Source of the DNA: Pseudomonas viridiflava
GTDB taxonomy: Bacteria > Pseudomonadota > Gammaproteobacteria > Pseudomonadales > Pseudomonadaceae
Assembly: GCF_900582195.1 (NCBI RefSeq)
Contig: NZ_UTHA01000091.1
Location: 57,451 to 121,450 of the forward strand
Direction: 5' to 3'
DNA: 64,000 bases
The notes under the pieces are model-generated. The model searched no databases. It was not told the DNA's origin and saw nothing but the letters and a program-made list of their open reading frames with translations. Both the position numbers and the translations under genes were made by a program. Positions 7,608 to 16,074 of the stretch are shown one piece after another. Position 1 is the first letter of the stretch, and each line of letters opens with the position of its first letter.

Positions 7608-10525
7608 CAGACGGCTCCTTTGCTGGCGACGGACTTGGGCAGCGATGCGGTCTTGTGACCTCGCACCGATTGGTGGGCGAGGGCTGTGAGGATCAACAGC
7701 GTCGAGCCGACCACCACGCCGTACACGCCAATGTCGAAGAACAATGCGCTGGCAATATGGATGTCACCCAGCAGCGGCAAGCTGAAATGCCAGGTGTGCG
7801 TGGTCAGAAACGGATAGCCGACGAGCATCGCGCCCAGACCGGTTGCGGTGGCGAACAGCAAGCCGGTGCCCATCCAGCGCAATGGACGCAGGCTCATTTG
7901 CGCCTCGACCCACTGTGTACCGGCGACCATGTATTGCAGGATGAACGCCACCGACATCACCAGACCGGCGACGAAACCGCCGCCCGGCTGGTTGTGCCCG
8001 CGCATGAACAGGTAGAACGACACCACCAGCGCAATCGGCAGCAGCAGGCGCACCAGCACTGCCGGCACCATCATGAAGCCGAGCGCGGTGTCACTGGCCG
8101 AACGCGGGTTGACCAGATCGGTGACCACGTCCGGTGCCAGCAAGCGTTGCTGGGCGGGCAGTTGCAGGCTTTCTTTCGGTGGGCGGAAGCGGCGGAGCAG
8201 GGCGAACACGGTCAGCGCCACGGCGACCAGTACGGTGATTTCACCGAGGGTGTCGAAGCCACGGAAATCCACCAGCATCACGTTGACCACGTTGCTGCCG
8301 CCGCCCTCGGGCATGGCGCGGCTGAGATAGAACGAGGAGATATCATTCGGCGTCTGCCGCGTCAGCATGGCGTAGGACAGCAGCGCCATACCGCCACCGA
8401 CGGCAATCGACAGCAGCAAGTCGCGCAGACGACGAATGCGAGCCTTGCGCAGGCTGCTCGGCAATGGCGAGACTTCTTCGATGCGGCGCGGCAACCAGCG
8501 CAGACCGAGCAGGATCAGCACGGTGGTCACCACTTCGACGGCCAGTTGCGTCAGCGCCAGATCGGGCGCGGAGAACCAGACGAAGGTCACGCAGGTCATC
8601 AACCCGCAGACACTGACCATGGTCAGGGCGGCGAGACGGTGATACTTGGCCTGCCACGCGGCGCCGAGGGCGCAGGCAATCGCCAGCAGCCACAGGGTCA
8701 CGAAGACGATCGAACCGGGAATCTTGGGCCGGTCGCCCCAGCTCAGGCTGCTGTGCAGCATCGGGATCAGGCCAGCGAGCACCGCTGCCAACACCATCAG
8801 GAACAATTGCATTTGCAGACGCTTGGTGCCGAGTCGCCGCTCTACGCGCCGGGCCATGCGCATCATCACGACCAGGCTGCGCTCGAACAGGCGCTTGCCG
8901 TTGAAGCGCCCTACCAGTGGCGGGTATTTGAAGCGTCCGCGTTTGAGCTGATTGCGCAGCAACAGATAGACGATGATGCCGCCGGACATGGCGATCAGGC
9001 TCATGATCATCGGCGCGTTGAGGCCGTGCCAGATCGCCAGGCTGTATTCCGGCAGTTCGCCGCCGACGACGGGCAATGCCGCCGCCGCGAGCAATGGACC
9101 GACGATCTGCGCCGGGAAAATCCCCACCAGCAAGCAGGTGAATACCAGCAATTCCACCGGTGCACGCATCCAGCGCGGCGGTTCGTGCGGAGTGTGCGGC
9201 AGGTCAGTGGCCGGCGGACCGAAGAATACATCGACGGTGAAACGCAGGGAGTAGGCAACACTGAACGTACCGGCGATGGTCGCGACAATCGGCAACGCCG
9301 CTTCGACCCATGCCGTGGCGTTGATGAACACGGTTTCGGCGAAGAACATTTCTTTCGACAGGAAGCCGTTCAGCAGCGGCACACCTGCCATCGAGGCGCT
9401 GGCAACCATGGCCAGCGTCGCCGTGAACGGAATCAGTTTGATCAGGCCGCTGAGTTTGCGGATATCACGAGTGCCACTTTCGTGGTCGATGATGCCCGCA
9501 GCCATGAACAGCGAGGCTTTGAACGTCGCGTGGTTGAGGATGTGGAATACCGCAGCGACAGCGGCCAGTGGACTGTTCAGGCCCAGCAACAATGTGATCA
9601 GGCCGAGGTGGCTGATGGTCGAGTAAGCCAGCAGACCTTTGAGATCGTTCTGGAACATCGCGCAATAAGCGCCGAGCAACAGCGTGCACGCGCCGGCGCC
9701 GCTGACGATATAGAACCACTCTTCACTGCCGGACAGCGACGGCCACAGCCGCGCAAGCAGGAAAACCCCGGCCTTGACCATGGTCGCCGAGTGCAGATAG
9801 GCAGAAACCGGTGTCGGCGCCGCCATTGCGTGCGGTAGCCAGAAGTGGAAAGGAAACTGCGCGCTTTTGCTGAGCGCGCCAATAAGAATGAGGGGTAAAA
9901 GAATAGGGTAGAGGGCGTGTGCACGAATCATGTCGCCGGCGGCCAGGACCTTGTCGAGGTCATAGCTGCCGACGACATGGCCGAGAATCATGACCCCCGC
10001 CAGCAGGCATAATCCGCCGGCACCGGTGACCATCAACGCCATGTACGCACCGCGACGGGCGTCGGCGCGGTGGTGCCAGTAACCGATCAACAGGAACGAG
10101 AAAAGACTGGTCAGCTCCCAGAAAAACACGATCTGGATCAGGTTGCCGGAGATCACCAAGCCAAGCATGGCGCCCATGAACGCCAGAAAAAAAGCGAAGA
10201 AACGCGGCACCGGATCATCCGGCGACATGTAATAACGGGCGTATAAAGAGACGAGGGTGCCGATGCCGAGCACGAGCATCGAGAACAGCCAGGCGAAGCC
10301 GTCCATGCGCAGGACGAAGTTCAGACCGAGGCTGGGCAGCCACATGAATTCTTCGCGGATCACGCCGCCGTGGGCAATTTGCGGGTACAACATCGCGACC
10401 TGGACCGTGCCGATCAAAGCGACCAGACCTGCCAACAGGGATTCGGTATTACGCGCGTTGTGTGGCAGCACCGCTGCCAGACAGCTGCCAATGAATGGCA
10501 GAAGCAGTAGAACTATCAGGGACAT
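7607..10525 (-). CDS. mrpA: Na+/H+ antiporter Mrp complex fused subunit A-B
   Basis: A 972-residue protein combining the NuoL-like MrpA domain (about residues 1-760) with an MrpB domain (about 800-945), as expected for group-2 Mrp systems that lack a separate mrpB. Proton-channel residues are visible: Glu in FWELTSLFSFLLIGYWHH (about 137), Lys in ALSKSAQFPFHFWLPHAM (about 218) and in MVKAGVFLLARLW (about 249). It is the first gene of the six-gene operon. About 190 bases separate it from the next gene upstream, where its promoter must lie. The whole operon is contiguous, with overlaps at every junction, and appears intact. Confidence 0.95.
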   Translation of the reverse strand: MSLIVLLLLPFIGSCLAAVLPHNARNTESLLAGLVALIGTVQVAMLYPQIAHGGVIREEFMWLPSLGLNFVLRMDGFAWLFSMLVLGIGTLVSLYARYYMSPDDPVPRFFAFFLAFMGAMLGLVISGNLIQIVFFWELTSLFSFLLIGYWHHRADARRGAYMALMVTGAGGLCLLAGVMILGHVVGSYDLDKVLAAGDMIRAHALYPILLPLILIGALSKSAQFPFHFWLPHAMAAPTPVSAYLHSATMVKAGVFLLARLWPSLSGSEEWFYIVSGAGACTLLLGAYCAMFQNDLKGLLAYSTISHLGLITLLLGLNSPLAAVAAVFHILNHATFKASLFMAAGIIDHESGTRDIRKLSGLIKLIPFTATLAMVASASMAGVPLLNGFLSKEMFFAETVFINATAWVEAALPIVATIAGTFSVAYSLRFTVDVFFGPPATDLPHTPHEPPRWMRAPVELLVFTCLLVGIFPAQIVGPLLAAAALPVVGGELPEYSLAIWHGLNAPMIMSLIAMSGGIIVYLLLRNQLKRGRFKYPPLVGRFNGKRLFERSLVVMMRMARRVERRLGTKRLQMQLFLMVLAAVLAGLIPMLHSSLSWGDRPKIPGSIVFVTLWLLAIACALGAAWQAKYHRLAALTMVSVCGLMTCVTFVWFSAPDLALTQLAVEVVTTVLILLGLRWLPRRIEEVSPLPSSLRKARIRRLRDLLLSIAVGGGMALLSYAMLTRQTPNDISSFYLSRAMPEGGGSNVVNVMLVDFRGFDTLGEITVLVAVALTVFALLRRFRPPKESLQLPAQQRLLAPDVVTDLVNPRSASDTALGFMMVPAVLVRLLLPIALVVSFYLFMRGHNQPGGGFVAGLVMSVAFILQYMVAGTQWVEAQMSLRPLRWMGTGLLFATATGLGAMLVGYPFLTTHTWHFSLPLLGDIHIASALFFDIGVYGVVVGSTLLILTALAHQSVRGHKTASLPKSVASKGAV

Positions 10526-10670
10526 AGGCTTCTAATCTGCGGAAGTTTGTGAAGCATCATACGTGCCAGCTCCCCGATCACCAAACGCCAGGATGTCTCA
10601 GAATCCTACAAAGTAGTCGGGAATTTTCTGTTTGGCATTGTTTCGAGTAGATCGATGTTGTGGCAGATGA

Positions 10671-10690
10671 CCCTTTCGCGAGCAAGCGTT
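10671..10690. repeat. Solitary degenerate REP half-element
   Basis: CTTTCGCGAGCAAGC matches the left part of the REP core found elsewhere in the window, but the continuing CTCGCTCCCAC is replaced by unrelated sequence. It lies in the spacer between mrpA and the EamA gene. It is probably a decayed copy. Confidence 0.45.
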
Positions 10691-10716
10691 GGTACAACCA
10701 CTGAAGGTATTGCAGA

Positions 10717-11652
10717 TTAACCTTGGGTTTCTCGCTCTAGCTCAGCTTCGGCTTCTACAACCTTCCCCTTGGTCTTCAACTCACTGACAATCACCGCCGC
10801 GACAATCAATCCGGCACCCAGCAGTGCAATCGCCGGCAACCGCTCTCCGGCAATCCGCCCGACAATTCCTGCCCATACCGGCTCGCCGGCATAGATCAAC
10901 GTCGCCCGGGTTGGCGAAACACTCTTCTGCGCCCAGTTCATCGCCACCTGAATCGCCGCACTCGCCGCGCCCAACCCCAGGGCGGTCACCAGCAAGGTCC
11001 AGGAGAAATCCGGAATCGCTTCACCGGTCGGCACTACTAGCAGGAACGAGAGCACCGATGTCGTTGCCAGTTGCACAACGGTCACCCGGCGCACATCGAC
11101 CTGGCCGGCATAGGTGCTGATCAGAATGATCTCGGCGGCAATGGCGATGGCGCTGATCAGCGTGGCGATTTCACCCGGGCTGAAATTCAGCGCGGCCCCC
11201 GAAGGCCCGGACAGCAACATCAGTCCGGTAAACGCCAGCATGATCCCGATGCTCGGCATCAGTCCCGGCCGACGCCCGAGCACCAACCATTGCAGCAACG
11301 GCACAAACGGCACGTACAACGCGGTGATAAACGCCGATTGACTGCTCGGGATCGTTTGCAAACCGACTGTCTGCAAGCCGTAACCGAGCATGATCGCCAC
11401 ACCAATAAAAGCGCCCGCCTTCAATTCGAAGAGGGTCAGTTCGCGCAGATGCCGCCATGAGAACAGCGCGACGATGGCCGCTGCAGCGGCGAAGCGCAGG
11501 CCGACAAAAAACATCGGGCCACTGACGGTCATCGCATGCTGAACCAGCAAAAAGGTGCCGCCCCAGATCATGGTGATCAGTACCAGCACGCATTCGGCTT
11601 TGCTGAAACGAGAGAAACGGAGGGGAGTGGGGGAACTGTTCAGCGACGTCAT
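10717..11652 (-). CDS. EamA/DMT family transporter (probable metabolite exporter)
   Basis: A 311-residue inner-membrane protein with ten hydrophobic helices arranged as two EamA repeats (about residues 18-150 and 160-295). It shows the characteristic ITMIWGGTFLLVQHAM start of helix 1, and ATLIYAGEPVWAGIVG in the second half is the conserved family segment. I chose ATG 11652 (MTSLNSS) because AAGG precedes it closely; the frame extends 14 codons further. It is divergent from an XRE-cupin regulator. Such regulators in pseudomonads commonly control the gene across the shared promoter, so this exporter is its most likely target. Substrate unknown; amino acids or related compounds are typical for the family. 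Confidence 0.87.
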   Translation of the reverse strand: MTSLNSSPTPLRFSRFSKAECVLVLITMIWGGTFLLVQHAMTVSGPMFFVGLRFAAAAAIVALFSWRHLRELTLFELKAGAFIGVAIMLGYGLQTVGLQTIPSSQSAFITALYVPFVPLLQWLVLGRRPGLMPSIGIMLAFTGLMLLSGPSGAALNFSPGEIATLISAIAIAAEIILISTYAGQVDVRRVTVVQLATTSVLSFLLVVPTGEAIPDFSWTLLVTALGLGAASAAIQVAMNWAQKSVSPTRATLIYAGEPVWAGIVGRIAGERLPAIALLGAGLIVAAVIVSELKTKGKVVEAEAELERETQG

Positions 11653-11660
11653 GACCTTGC

Positions 11661-11741
11661 GCACTATAAAAAGGAGGCCGCACAATGCGCCCAACGTTGC
11701 GCAGTATACTGCCCAACCTCACCGAGTGAGCAATATAGTGC
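11661..11741. promoter_or_regulatory. Divergent promoter with repeated palindromic sites (putative XRE-cupin operators)
   Basis: Three related sites lie between the divergent EamA and regulator genes: a perfect palindrome GCAGTATACTGC at 11701-11712, an imperfect one GCAATATAGTGC at 11730-11741, and a half-like GCACTATA at 11661-11668. The shared pattern is GCA-N-TATA. XRE-cupin regulators of Pseudomonas are known to bind short palindromes in the promoter shared with their target. The TATA-containing cores could also be -10 elements, so sites and promoters probably overlap. Binding is inferred. Confidence 0.5.
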
Positions 11742-11752
11742 ACAAAGATTCC

Positions 11753-12301
11753 ATGCAACGCGCTTCCGTCCTCCAGCACGTCAGCCAGAACGTCCGACGT
11801 CTGCGCCATGCCGCCGACATGAGCCAGACCGCGCTGGCGGAAAAGTCTGGGGTCAGCCGGCGCATGCTGGTGGCGATCGAGGCGGGTGAAAAGAATGTCA
11901 GCCTGACCACTCTCGACCGCGTTGCCGAAGCGCTCGATGTCGCATTCAGCGATCTGATCCAGGCGCCGGATGCCCGTGATCCGAGCCGAATCAACGAAGT
12001 GGCCTGGGCAGGGAAGATTCCGGGGAGTAAGGCGGTGCTGCTGTCGAAAGCCACCGCCACTCGCGAAGTCGAGCAATGGGAATGGTGTTTGCAACCGGGT
12101 GAGGTCTATCCGTCGCAAGCGGATGCCGAGGGCTGGAGTGAGCAGATTTTTGTGTTTGAAGGATGCCTGACGCTGATGCTCGGGGATCAGCCGCAACACA
12201 TCGGCGCGGGTGAGTTTTTCATGTTTGCCAGCAATCAGCCGCATTCCTATCGCAACGATGGGGATGTGCCGGCGCGGTTTGTGCGCAATGTGGTGATTTG
12301 A
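11753..12301 (+). CDS. XRE family regulator with C-terminal cupin domain
   Basis: A 182-residue regulator with an N-terminal helix-turn-helix (about residues 8-62: NVRRLRHAADMSQTALAEKSGVSRRML then the recognition region through LDRVAEALDV) and a C-terminal cupin barrel (about 105-180: EVYPSQADAEGWSEQIFVFEG, GEFFMFASNQPHSY) that probably binds a small ligand. Start choice is not certain. In-frame GTG codons at 11726 and 11738 fall inside the putative operator region, so I prefer ATG 11753, although its ribosome site is weak. The next gene begins on the base after this stop codon, so the two form an operon. It likely represses the divergent EamA exporter and itself. Confidence 0.9.
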   Translation: MQRASVLQHVSQNVRRLRHAADMSQTALAEKSGVSRRMLVAIEAGEKNVSLTTLDRVAEALDVAFSDLIQAPDARDPSRINEVAWAGKIPGSKAVLLSKATATREVEQWEWCLQPGEVYPSQADAEGWSEQIFVFEGCLTLMLGDQPQHIGAGEFFMFASNQPHSYRNDGDVPARFVRNVVI

Positions 12302-13702
12302 ATGAATCAGCGTGCAGACATCCTGATTATCGGCGGCGGCCTCAGCGGCACGATGCTGGCCGTGCAATTGTTGCGTCTGCCGGGCCGGCGCCATGTCCTG
12401 ATTATCGAACCGCGTGCCGAGATCGGTCGAGGCGAGGCCTATAGCGCGGTCGAGTTGGGTCACACGCTCAATGGCAACGCCGCACGCATGAGCGTCGATC
12501 CGGATAATCCGGATGACCTGACGCAATGGCTGACCGAGCACATTGCCGTCGGTGGCTGGCCTGAATCGGCTGAGCAGGATGTGCCGGTCAGTGAACTGTT
12601 TGCGCCGCGTGGATTATTCGGCGTCTATGTGCAGCAGCGCCTGGCCGAGGCGCGCGAAGTCGGGGCGCAGAGTGGCTCGAGCGTTGAACACATTTGTGCG
12701 GAAGTCGTCGACCTGCAAGTAGAGGCCGATTCGGTGCAGCTGACGTTGAGCGATGGTCAGTCATTGCGCGGAAGCCGCGCGGTACTGGCGACCGGAATGT
12801 TCCCGGCCGCACGAACCCCGCAGAAAGCTTCGAGTGGCCTTAACGCGGCTGCGCTTGATCCTTGGGATGTCACGGCGATGCGTCAACTCGATCCGCAATC
12901 GACGGTGCTGATCATCGGCTCTGGCCTGACCATGGTCGATGCCGTGGTGTCGTTGGAGCAGGCCGGGCATCGCGGGCCGATCGAAGTGTTTTCCCGGCAT
13001 GGCTTGTTGCCCCATGTGCGCCGACAACCGCCGGCCTGGGTGGATTTTCTCGGCAGCGATCACAGCATTCGATCGCCACGACAACTGTTGTGCGAATTGC
13101 GTCGGCAATGCCGGGCAGCCATCGCACAAGGTATCGACTGGCAGGCGCCGCTGGACACGGTTCGGGTGCACATCGCCCGGTTGTGGAGTCAGGCGACTGA
13201 CTGGCAGCGTCGACAATTCGTACGGCATGTGCGGCCATGGTGGGAAAGTCATCATCACCGTTCGCCGCCGTTGAGTGCGGCGCTGGTTGAACGGTTGCAT
13301 GCAGAAGGGCGGTTGCGTATTCAGGCGGCGTCGTTCAAAGGGCTTGAGTCGAGTCCGGACGGTGGCGTCCGTATCCGCATTCGGCGGCGCGGTGAGTCGC
13401 AAACTTGCGTGGTGCAAGGTGCCGCATTGATCAATTCCAGTGGTATCGAATACGACTGGCGTCGGGTGGCGCGACCGTTGCCGCAGCAACTGCTGGCGCG
13501 CGGTTTGGTGCAACCGGGGCCATTGGCGTTGGGGATCGCGGCGGCGGTGGATGGCGCGGTGCTCAATGCCAAGGGACATGCGGCTGGCCGGTTATTTGCC
13601 ATGGGGCCGCCGTTGCGCGGGATGTGGTGGGAGAGCACGGCGGTGACAGATGTGGCGTTGCAGGCGAAGGCGTTGGCTGTGCGACTGTCGGGCCGTGGTT
13701 GA
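12302..13702 (+). CDS. FAD/NAD(P)-binding protein (NAD_binding_9 type oxidoreductase)
   Basis: A 466-residue flavoprotein-like enzyme. The N-terminal dinucleotide fold is clear: ILIIGGGLSGTMLAVQLL (about residues 7-24) with an acidic end of the second strand (IIEPRAEIGRGEAYS). A second Rossmann motif, VLIIGSGLTMVDAVVSL, starts near residue 202. The GHTLNGNAARMSVD segment is typical of the FAD/NAD(P)-binding family annotated with PF13454. It is directly coupled to the XRE-cupin regulator upstream, and together with the divergent EamA exporter forms a small regulon-like unit. The substrate is unknown. The gene ends about 55 bases before the convergent isoprenyl diphosphate synthase, at the boundary of the low-G+C island. 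Confidence 0.8.
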   Translation: MNQRADILIIGGGLSGTMLAVQLLRLPGRRHVLIIEPRAEIGRGEAYSAVELGHTLNGNAARMSVDPDNPDDLTQWLTEHIAVGGWPESAEQDVPVSELFAPRGLFGVYVQQRLAEAREVGAQSGSSVEHICAEVVDLQVEADSVQLTLSDGQSLRGSRAVLATGMFPAARTPQKASSGLNAAALDPWDVTAMRQLDPQSTVLIIGSGLTMVDAVVSLEQAGHRGPIEVFSRHGLLPHVRRQPPAWVDFLGSDHSIRSPRQLLCELRRQCRAAIAQGIDWQAPLDTVRVHIARLWSQATDWQRRQFVRHVRPWWESHHHRSPPLSAALVERLHAEGRLRIQAASFKGLESSPDGGVRIRIRRRGESQTCVVQGAALINSSGIEYDWRRVARPLPQQLLARGLVQPGPLALGIAAAVDGAVLNAKGHAAGRLFAMGPPLRGMWWESTAVTDVALQAKALAVRLSGRG

Positions 13703-13756
13703 GGCGATTCTGCCTGCAGTGCACGAAGAGATGGTTTTTTCGAAAAAACGATTCTT

Positions 13757-14698
13757 TCAAGTATTCAACCGAAGGGATTCATAGAAATTATCCTCCGGAT
13801 TTTGTTGGAAGTGCAGGTCGTTGAGAAAACTCTCAAGTTGACTGAAATCCAGCTCATTGCACTGTTGCTGTGCGAGTTGAAAAAAGCCTAGCAGGTTTGC
13901 ATAGCTGCCTTCCATGATCGTTAAGGCTTTGGAGAATACATCAGCGTTTCCCCAATTAATTATTATCTGTCGTTTCTGCATTTCGTTTCTATTGCGTTTC
14001 TGCAATGGCTGATTTGCAATAATCATCAGGAATGATTTGGGGCCTCCTTCAAGGTCTGGTGCAAATCCTTTTTTCGCATAATGCGGGATGTGATTGATGT
14101 CGCAGTAGTCGTTAATAAAACGATAGTAGGCGGAAAGTTCAAGAAGCATTGATTTCAGAGAGCTGTAACATTGTTCGGGCAGAGGCTTAAGTTGTTGACA
14201 GGCTTTCAGGATGAATATGAAAAAACACCCGGTATTCAGTTGAGCAACATAGCGGTATTGCTCCATGGTGGGTAAGTCCGTTCCCTCGCTGAGCAAGGTG
14301 TCGAGGTGCTGGCCGATGTGCAGTTCCTCCAGGCTATCGAGGCCTGCTTGAACCAATGTCATGCGTCCTGATTCACTGAGCGATTTCAGCCCTTGAGTGT
14401 AACCATACATGCCAGAAATCAGCGCCGTGGCCACTCCGTATCTGGCCCACACGGAGTCTGCTCCACGACGAATCCGGTCCTGGTCAATGATGTCATCGTG
14501 TATCAGAGAGGCAGTGTTGAAGCGTTCGACACAGTCACAAATTATTCGGGTTTTTTTGGAAGGAAGTCGATATACACTGGCCAAAGCCTGTGTCAGGTCT
14601 GTTCTGACTTTCTTGCCCGCATGCTGCTCCTGATATTCGAACGCAACCAACCAGCTTTTTTTGGCAGCCGAATGCTGCTGAGGGTTTGAACGGAACAT
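13757..14698 (-). CDS. Isoprenyl diphosphate synthase (polyprenyl synthetase family, GGPP-synthase-like)
   Basis: A 313-residue trans-prenyltransferase. The first Asp-rich motif is intact, LIHDDIIDQDRIRRG (DDIID at 68-72, Arg pair at 77-78). The second is NDYCD at 196-200, with Asn replacing the first Asp. An IPP-binding Lys/Arg site is seen in GKKVRTDL (28-35), and His/Gln in LHIGQHLD (126-133). The GKxxR start, the absence of a two-residue insertion in DDxxD and the KGFAPDLEGGPKSF stretch (210-223) resemble eukaryotic-type (type III) GGPP synthases more than bacterial IspA. Small residues (Ala63, Ser64) just before DDIID suggest a product of C20 or longer. GGGGAG about 9 bases before ATG 14698 supports the start. 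The gene is A+T-rich and divergent from a terpene synthase, to which it presumably supplies substrate. Confidence 0.87.
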   Translation of the reverse strand: MFRSNPQQHSAAKKSWLVAFEYQEQHAGKKVRTDLTQALASVYRLPSKKTRIICDCVERFNTASLIHDDIIDQDRIRRGADSVWARYGVATALISGMYGYTQGLKSLSESGRMTLVQAGLDSLEELHIGQHLDTLLSEGTDLPTMEQYRYVAQLNTGCFFIFILKACQQLKPLPEQCYSSLKSMLLELSAYYRFINDYCDINHIPHYAKKGFAPDLEGGPKSFLMIIANQPLQKRNRNEMQKRQIIINWGNADVFSKALTIMEGSYANLLGFFQLAQQQCNELDFSQLESFLNDLHFQQNPEDNFYESLRLNT

Positions 14699-15044
14699 GA
14701 CAGATAACTCCCCGTGTCAATCAGCGCTGCGTTTCATTGTCTATTTGCCATAGTGTCGCAATCAGCGTCTCTACAAAGTAGCGTGAAGATCGTTGGGTGT
14801 TTGACTTTTTTAGGAATTATTAATTATAGAGTTTTCGCGATTGCGTTCTATATCAGGTTGGCCGTGAAAGTCGATGGACGGTAACGCGGAGAGTTGAAAC
14901 CTTGTTTTGCTGAACTAGGGTTGGTGTGACTGTCTGAGTTCGCTGCGCCTGGAGCAATGTTGGTTCTCTAAGTGAAGTTATGTTTACTCCGGTCTTCTTC
15001 AGCATGCTGCGGGAGATTTCACCCGATAATCATGGAGTTGCCGC
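14699..15044. promoter_or_regulatory. Divergent intergenic region of the terpene locus
   Basis: About 345 bases, visibly A+T-rich (for example ATTATTAATTATAGAG near 14816-14831), between the start codons of the prenyl diphosphate synthase and the terpene synthase. It must hold both promoters. I see no convincing ORF and no clear long palindrome. GGAG at 15034-15037 is the ribosome site of the terpene synthase. Confidence 0.55.
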
Positions 15045-16016
15045 ATGAGTTACTCACTGCCACCGGCTTTGCAATTGATTGATGTTGCACCCAGTCCTAT
15101 GGCCGATCAGGCCGAACAACAGACGCGTGCCTGGCTTGAAAGTCTGGGGCTTACAGATTCCGAACGGGCGATACACCAGTTGAATATTTATCTACCAGGC
15201 AAATACGCTGCCTTCATGTGGCCCCATGCAAATGCGCAGACGCTGAATGTTCTCTCTGATCTGACCGGGTGGTTCAGTTGCCAGGATGATTTGGCCGATG
15301 AAGATCTGAGTTGTTCTCCTGATGCTTTGGAAAGGGCGTTGCGACAAGTGCACGAAGTTGCGAGCGAGCGTGGCGCAGGTCAGTGCGCAGGATTGCCCGG
15401 GGGATTGAGAGACATTATACGTCGGGCAGGGGCGTCAATGCCTGAGCAGTGGGTACGAAGAACACTGGATCAATACAGCAGCTATCTGTTTTGCTGCGTC
15501 AATGCTTCGACGCATCGCCTCGGCGGAACCCAGCCTGGACTGGCCGATTATGAAAGTGTGTGGCGCAATGCCGGAGGTTTTCAGGTGTGCTTTGAGTTTA
15601 CGTACTTTGCCCATCAGATAAATCTTCCCGCAACGGTTTATTACTGTTCGCTATGGCAGGAATTGCGCAGGCTATCACTGAATTTAATGAAAGCAGTCAA
15701 CGATGTGCTGTCGTTCTGCATCTTAAGTAATCCTGATGAGGACGTTTACAACCTCCTGACTCACCTTCGACATCATCATGGACTGAGTTCGGATCAGGCA
15801 GCGACTGAAGTGAATCAGAGAATTGAGGTGTGGATGCGACAGTTTCTCGAACTGCAGGCGCGACTACCCGACGAGCTTGATGAAATGGGTTGTGAAACCG
15901 ACGTGCGCGAGCAAGCATTGCGATGCGCCGAGGCGTTCAGAGTGCAATGGCTTGGCAACATCGGCTGGCATTTGTCGGTACCGCGCTATCGGGAAATACG
16001 TTTCAAACCAGATTGA
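15045..16016 (+). CDS. Class I terpene synthase (terpene cyclase)
   Basis: A 323-residue bacterial class I terpene cyclase that ionises a prenyl diphosphate and cyclises it. Visible landmarks are the Asp-rich motif QDDLADED (81-85 core), a probable pyrophosphate-sensor Arg at 174 (VWRNAGG), the NSE-type motif NDVLSFCIL at 219-227 and the C-terminal RY pair at 314-315 (PRYREI). Spacing among them is canonical. One anomaly is that the final Glu of the NDxxSxxxE triad is Leu227; an acidic run PDED (230-233) follows. Two short overlapping acidic residues after DDLAD may also help bind Mg2+. GGAG is 7 bases upstream. The gene is divergent from a GGPP-synthase-like gene, so a diterpene or longer product is inferred. 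Codon use and A+T content suggest transfer. The product cannot be predicted from sequence. Confidence 0.9.
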   Translation: MSYSLPPALQLIDVAPSPMADQAEQQTRAWLESLGLTDSERAIHQLNIYLPGKYAAFMWPHANAQTLNVLSDLTGWFSCQDDLADEDLSCSPDALERALRQVHEVASERGAGQCAGLPGGLRDIIRRAGASMPEQWVRRTLDQYSSYLFCCVNASTHRLGGTQPGLADYESVWRNAGGFQVCFEFTYFAHQINLPATVYYCSLWQELRRLSLNLMKAVNDVLSFCILSNPDEDVYNLLTHLRHHHGLSSDQAATEVNQRIEVWMRQFLELQARLPDELDEMGCETDVREQALRCAEAFRVQWLGNIGWHLSVPRYREIRFKPD

Positions 16017-16030
16017 GTAGGTCGAGCCGT

Positions 16031-16066
16031 CATGAAGACCCGAAGCATCATCTTCGGATCTTCATG
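16031..16066. terminator. Hairpin between converging terpene synthase and ppnN
   Basis: CATGAAGAcCCGAAG, a short loop and CTTCGGaTCTTCATG form a 14-15 bp stem with one mismatch, 15 bases after the terpene synthase stop and just after the end of ppnN on the other strand. There is no U-rich tail on either side, so it may be a weak or bidirectional terminator. Confidence 0.5.
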
Positions 16067-16074
16067 CTGGTAGA

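Noticed and set aside
7655..9838. 727-codon open frame on the plus strand opposite mrpA
   Set aside because: Composition dominated by Gln, His, Arg and Gly, as expected for the antisense of a membrane protein gene; no ribosome site or domain.
11171..12541. 456-codon minus-strand frame across the EamA/regulator promoter
   Set aside because: It runs antisense through the XRE-cupin gene and only then enters EamA out of frame; no protein family fits.
13757..16016. Carotenoid or hopanoid biosynthesis as an explanation for the prenyl synthase
   Set aside because: No phytoene or squalene synthase, desaturase or cyclase genes accompany it; the partner is a class I terpene synthase by motif.
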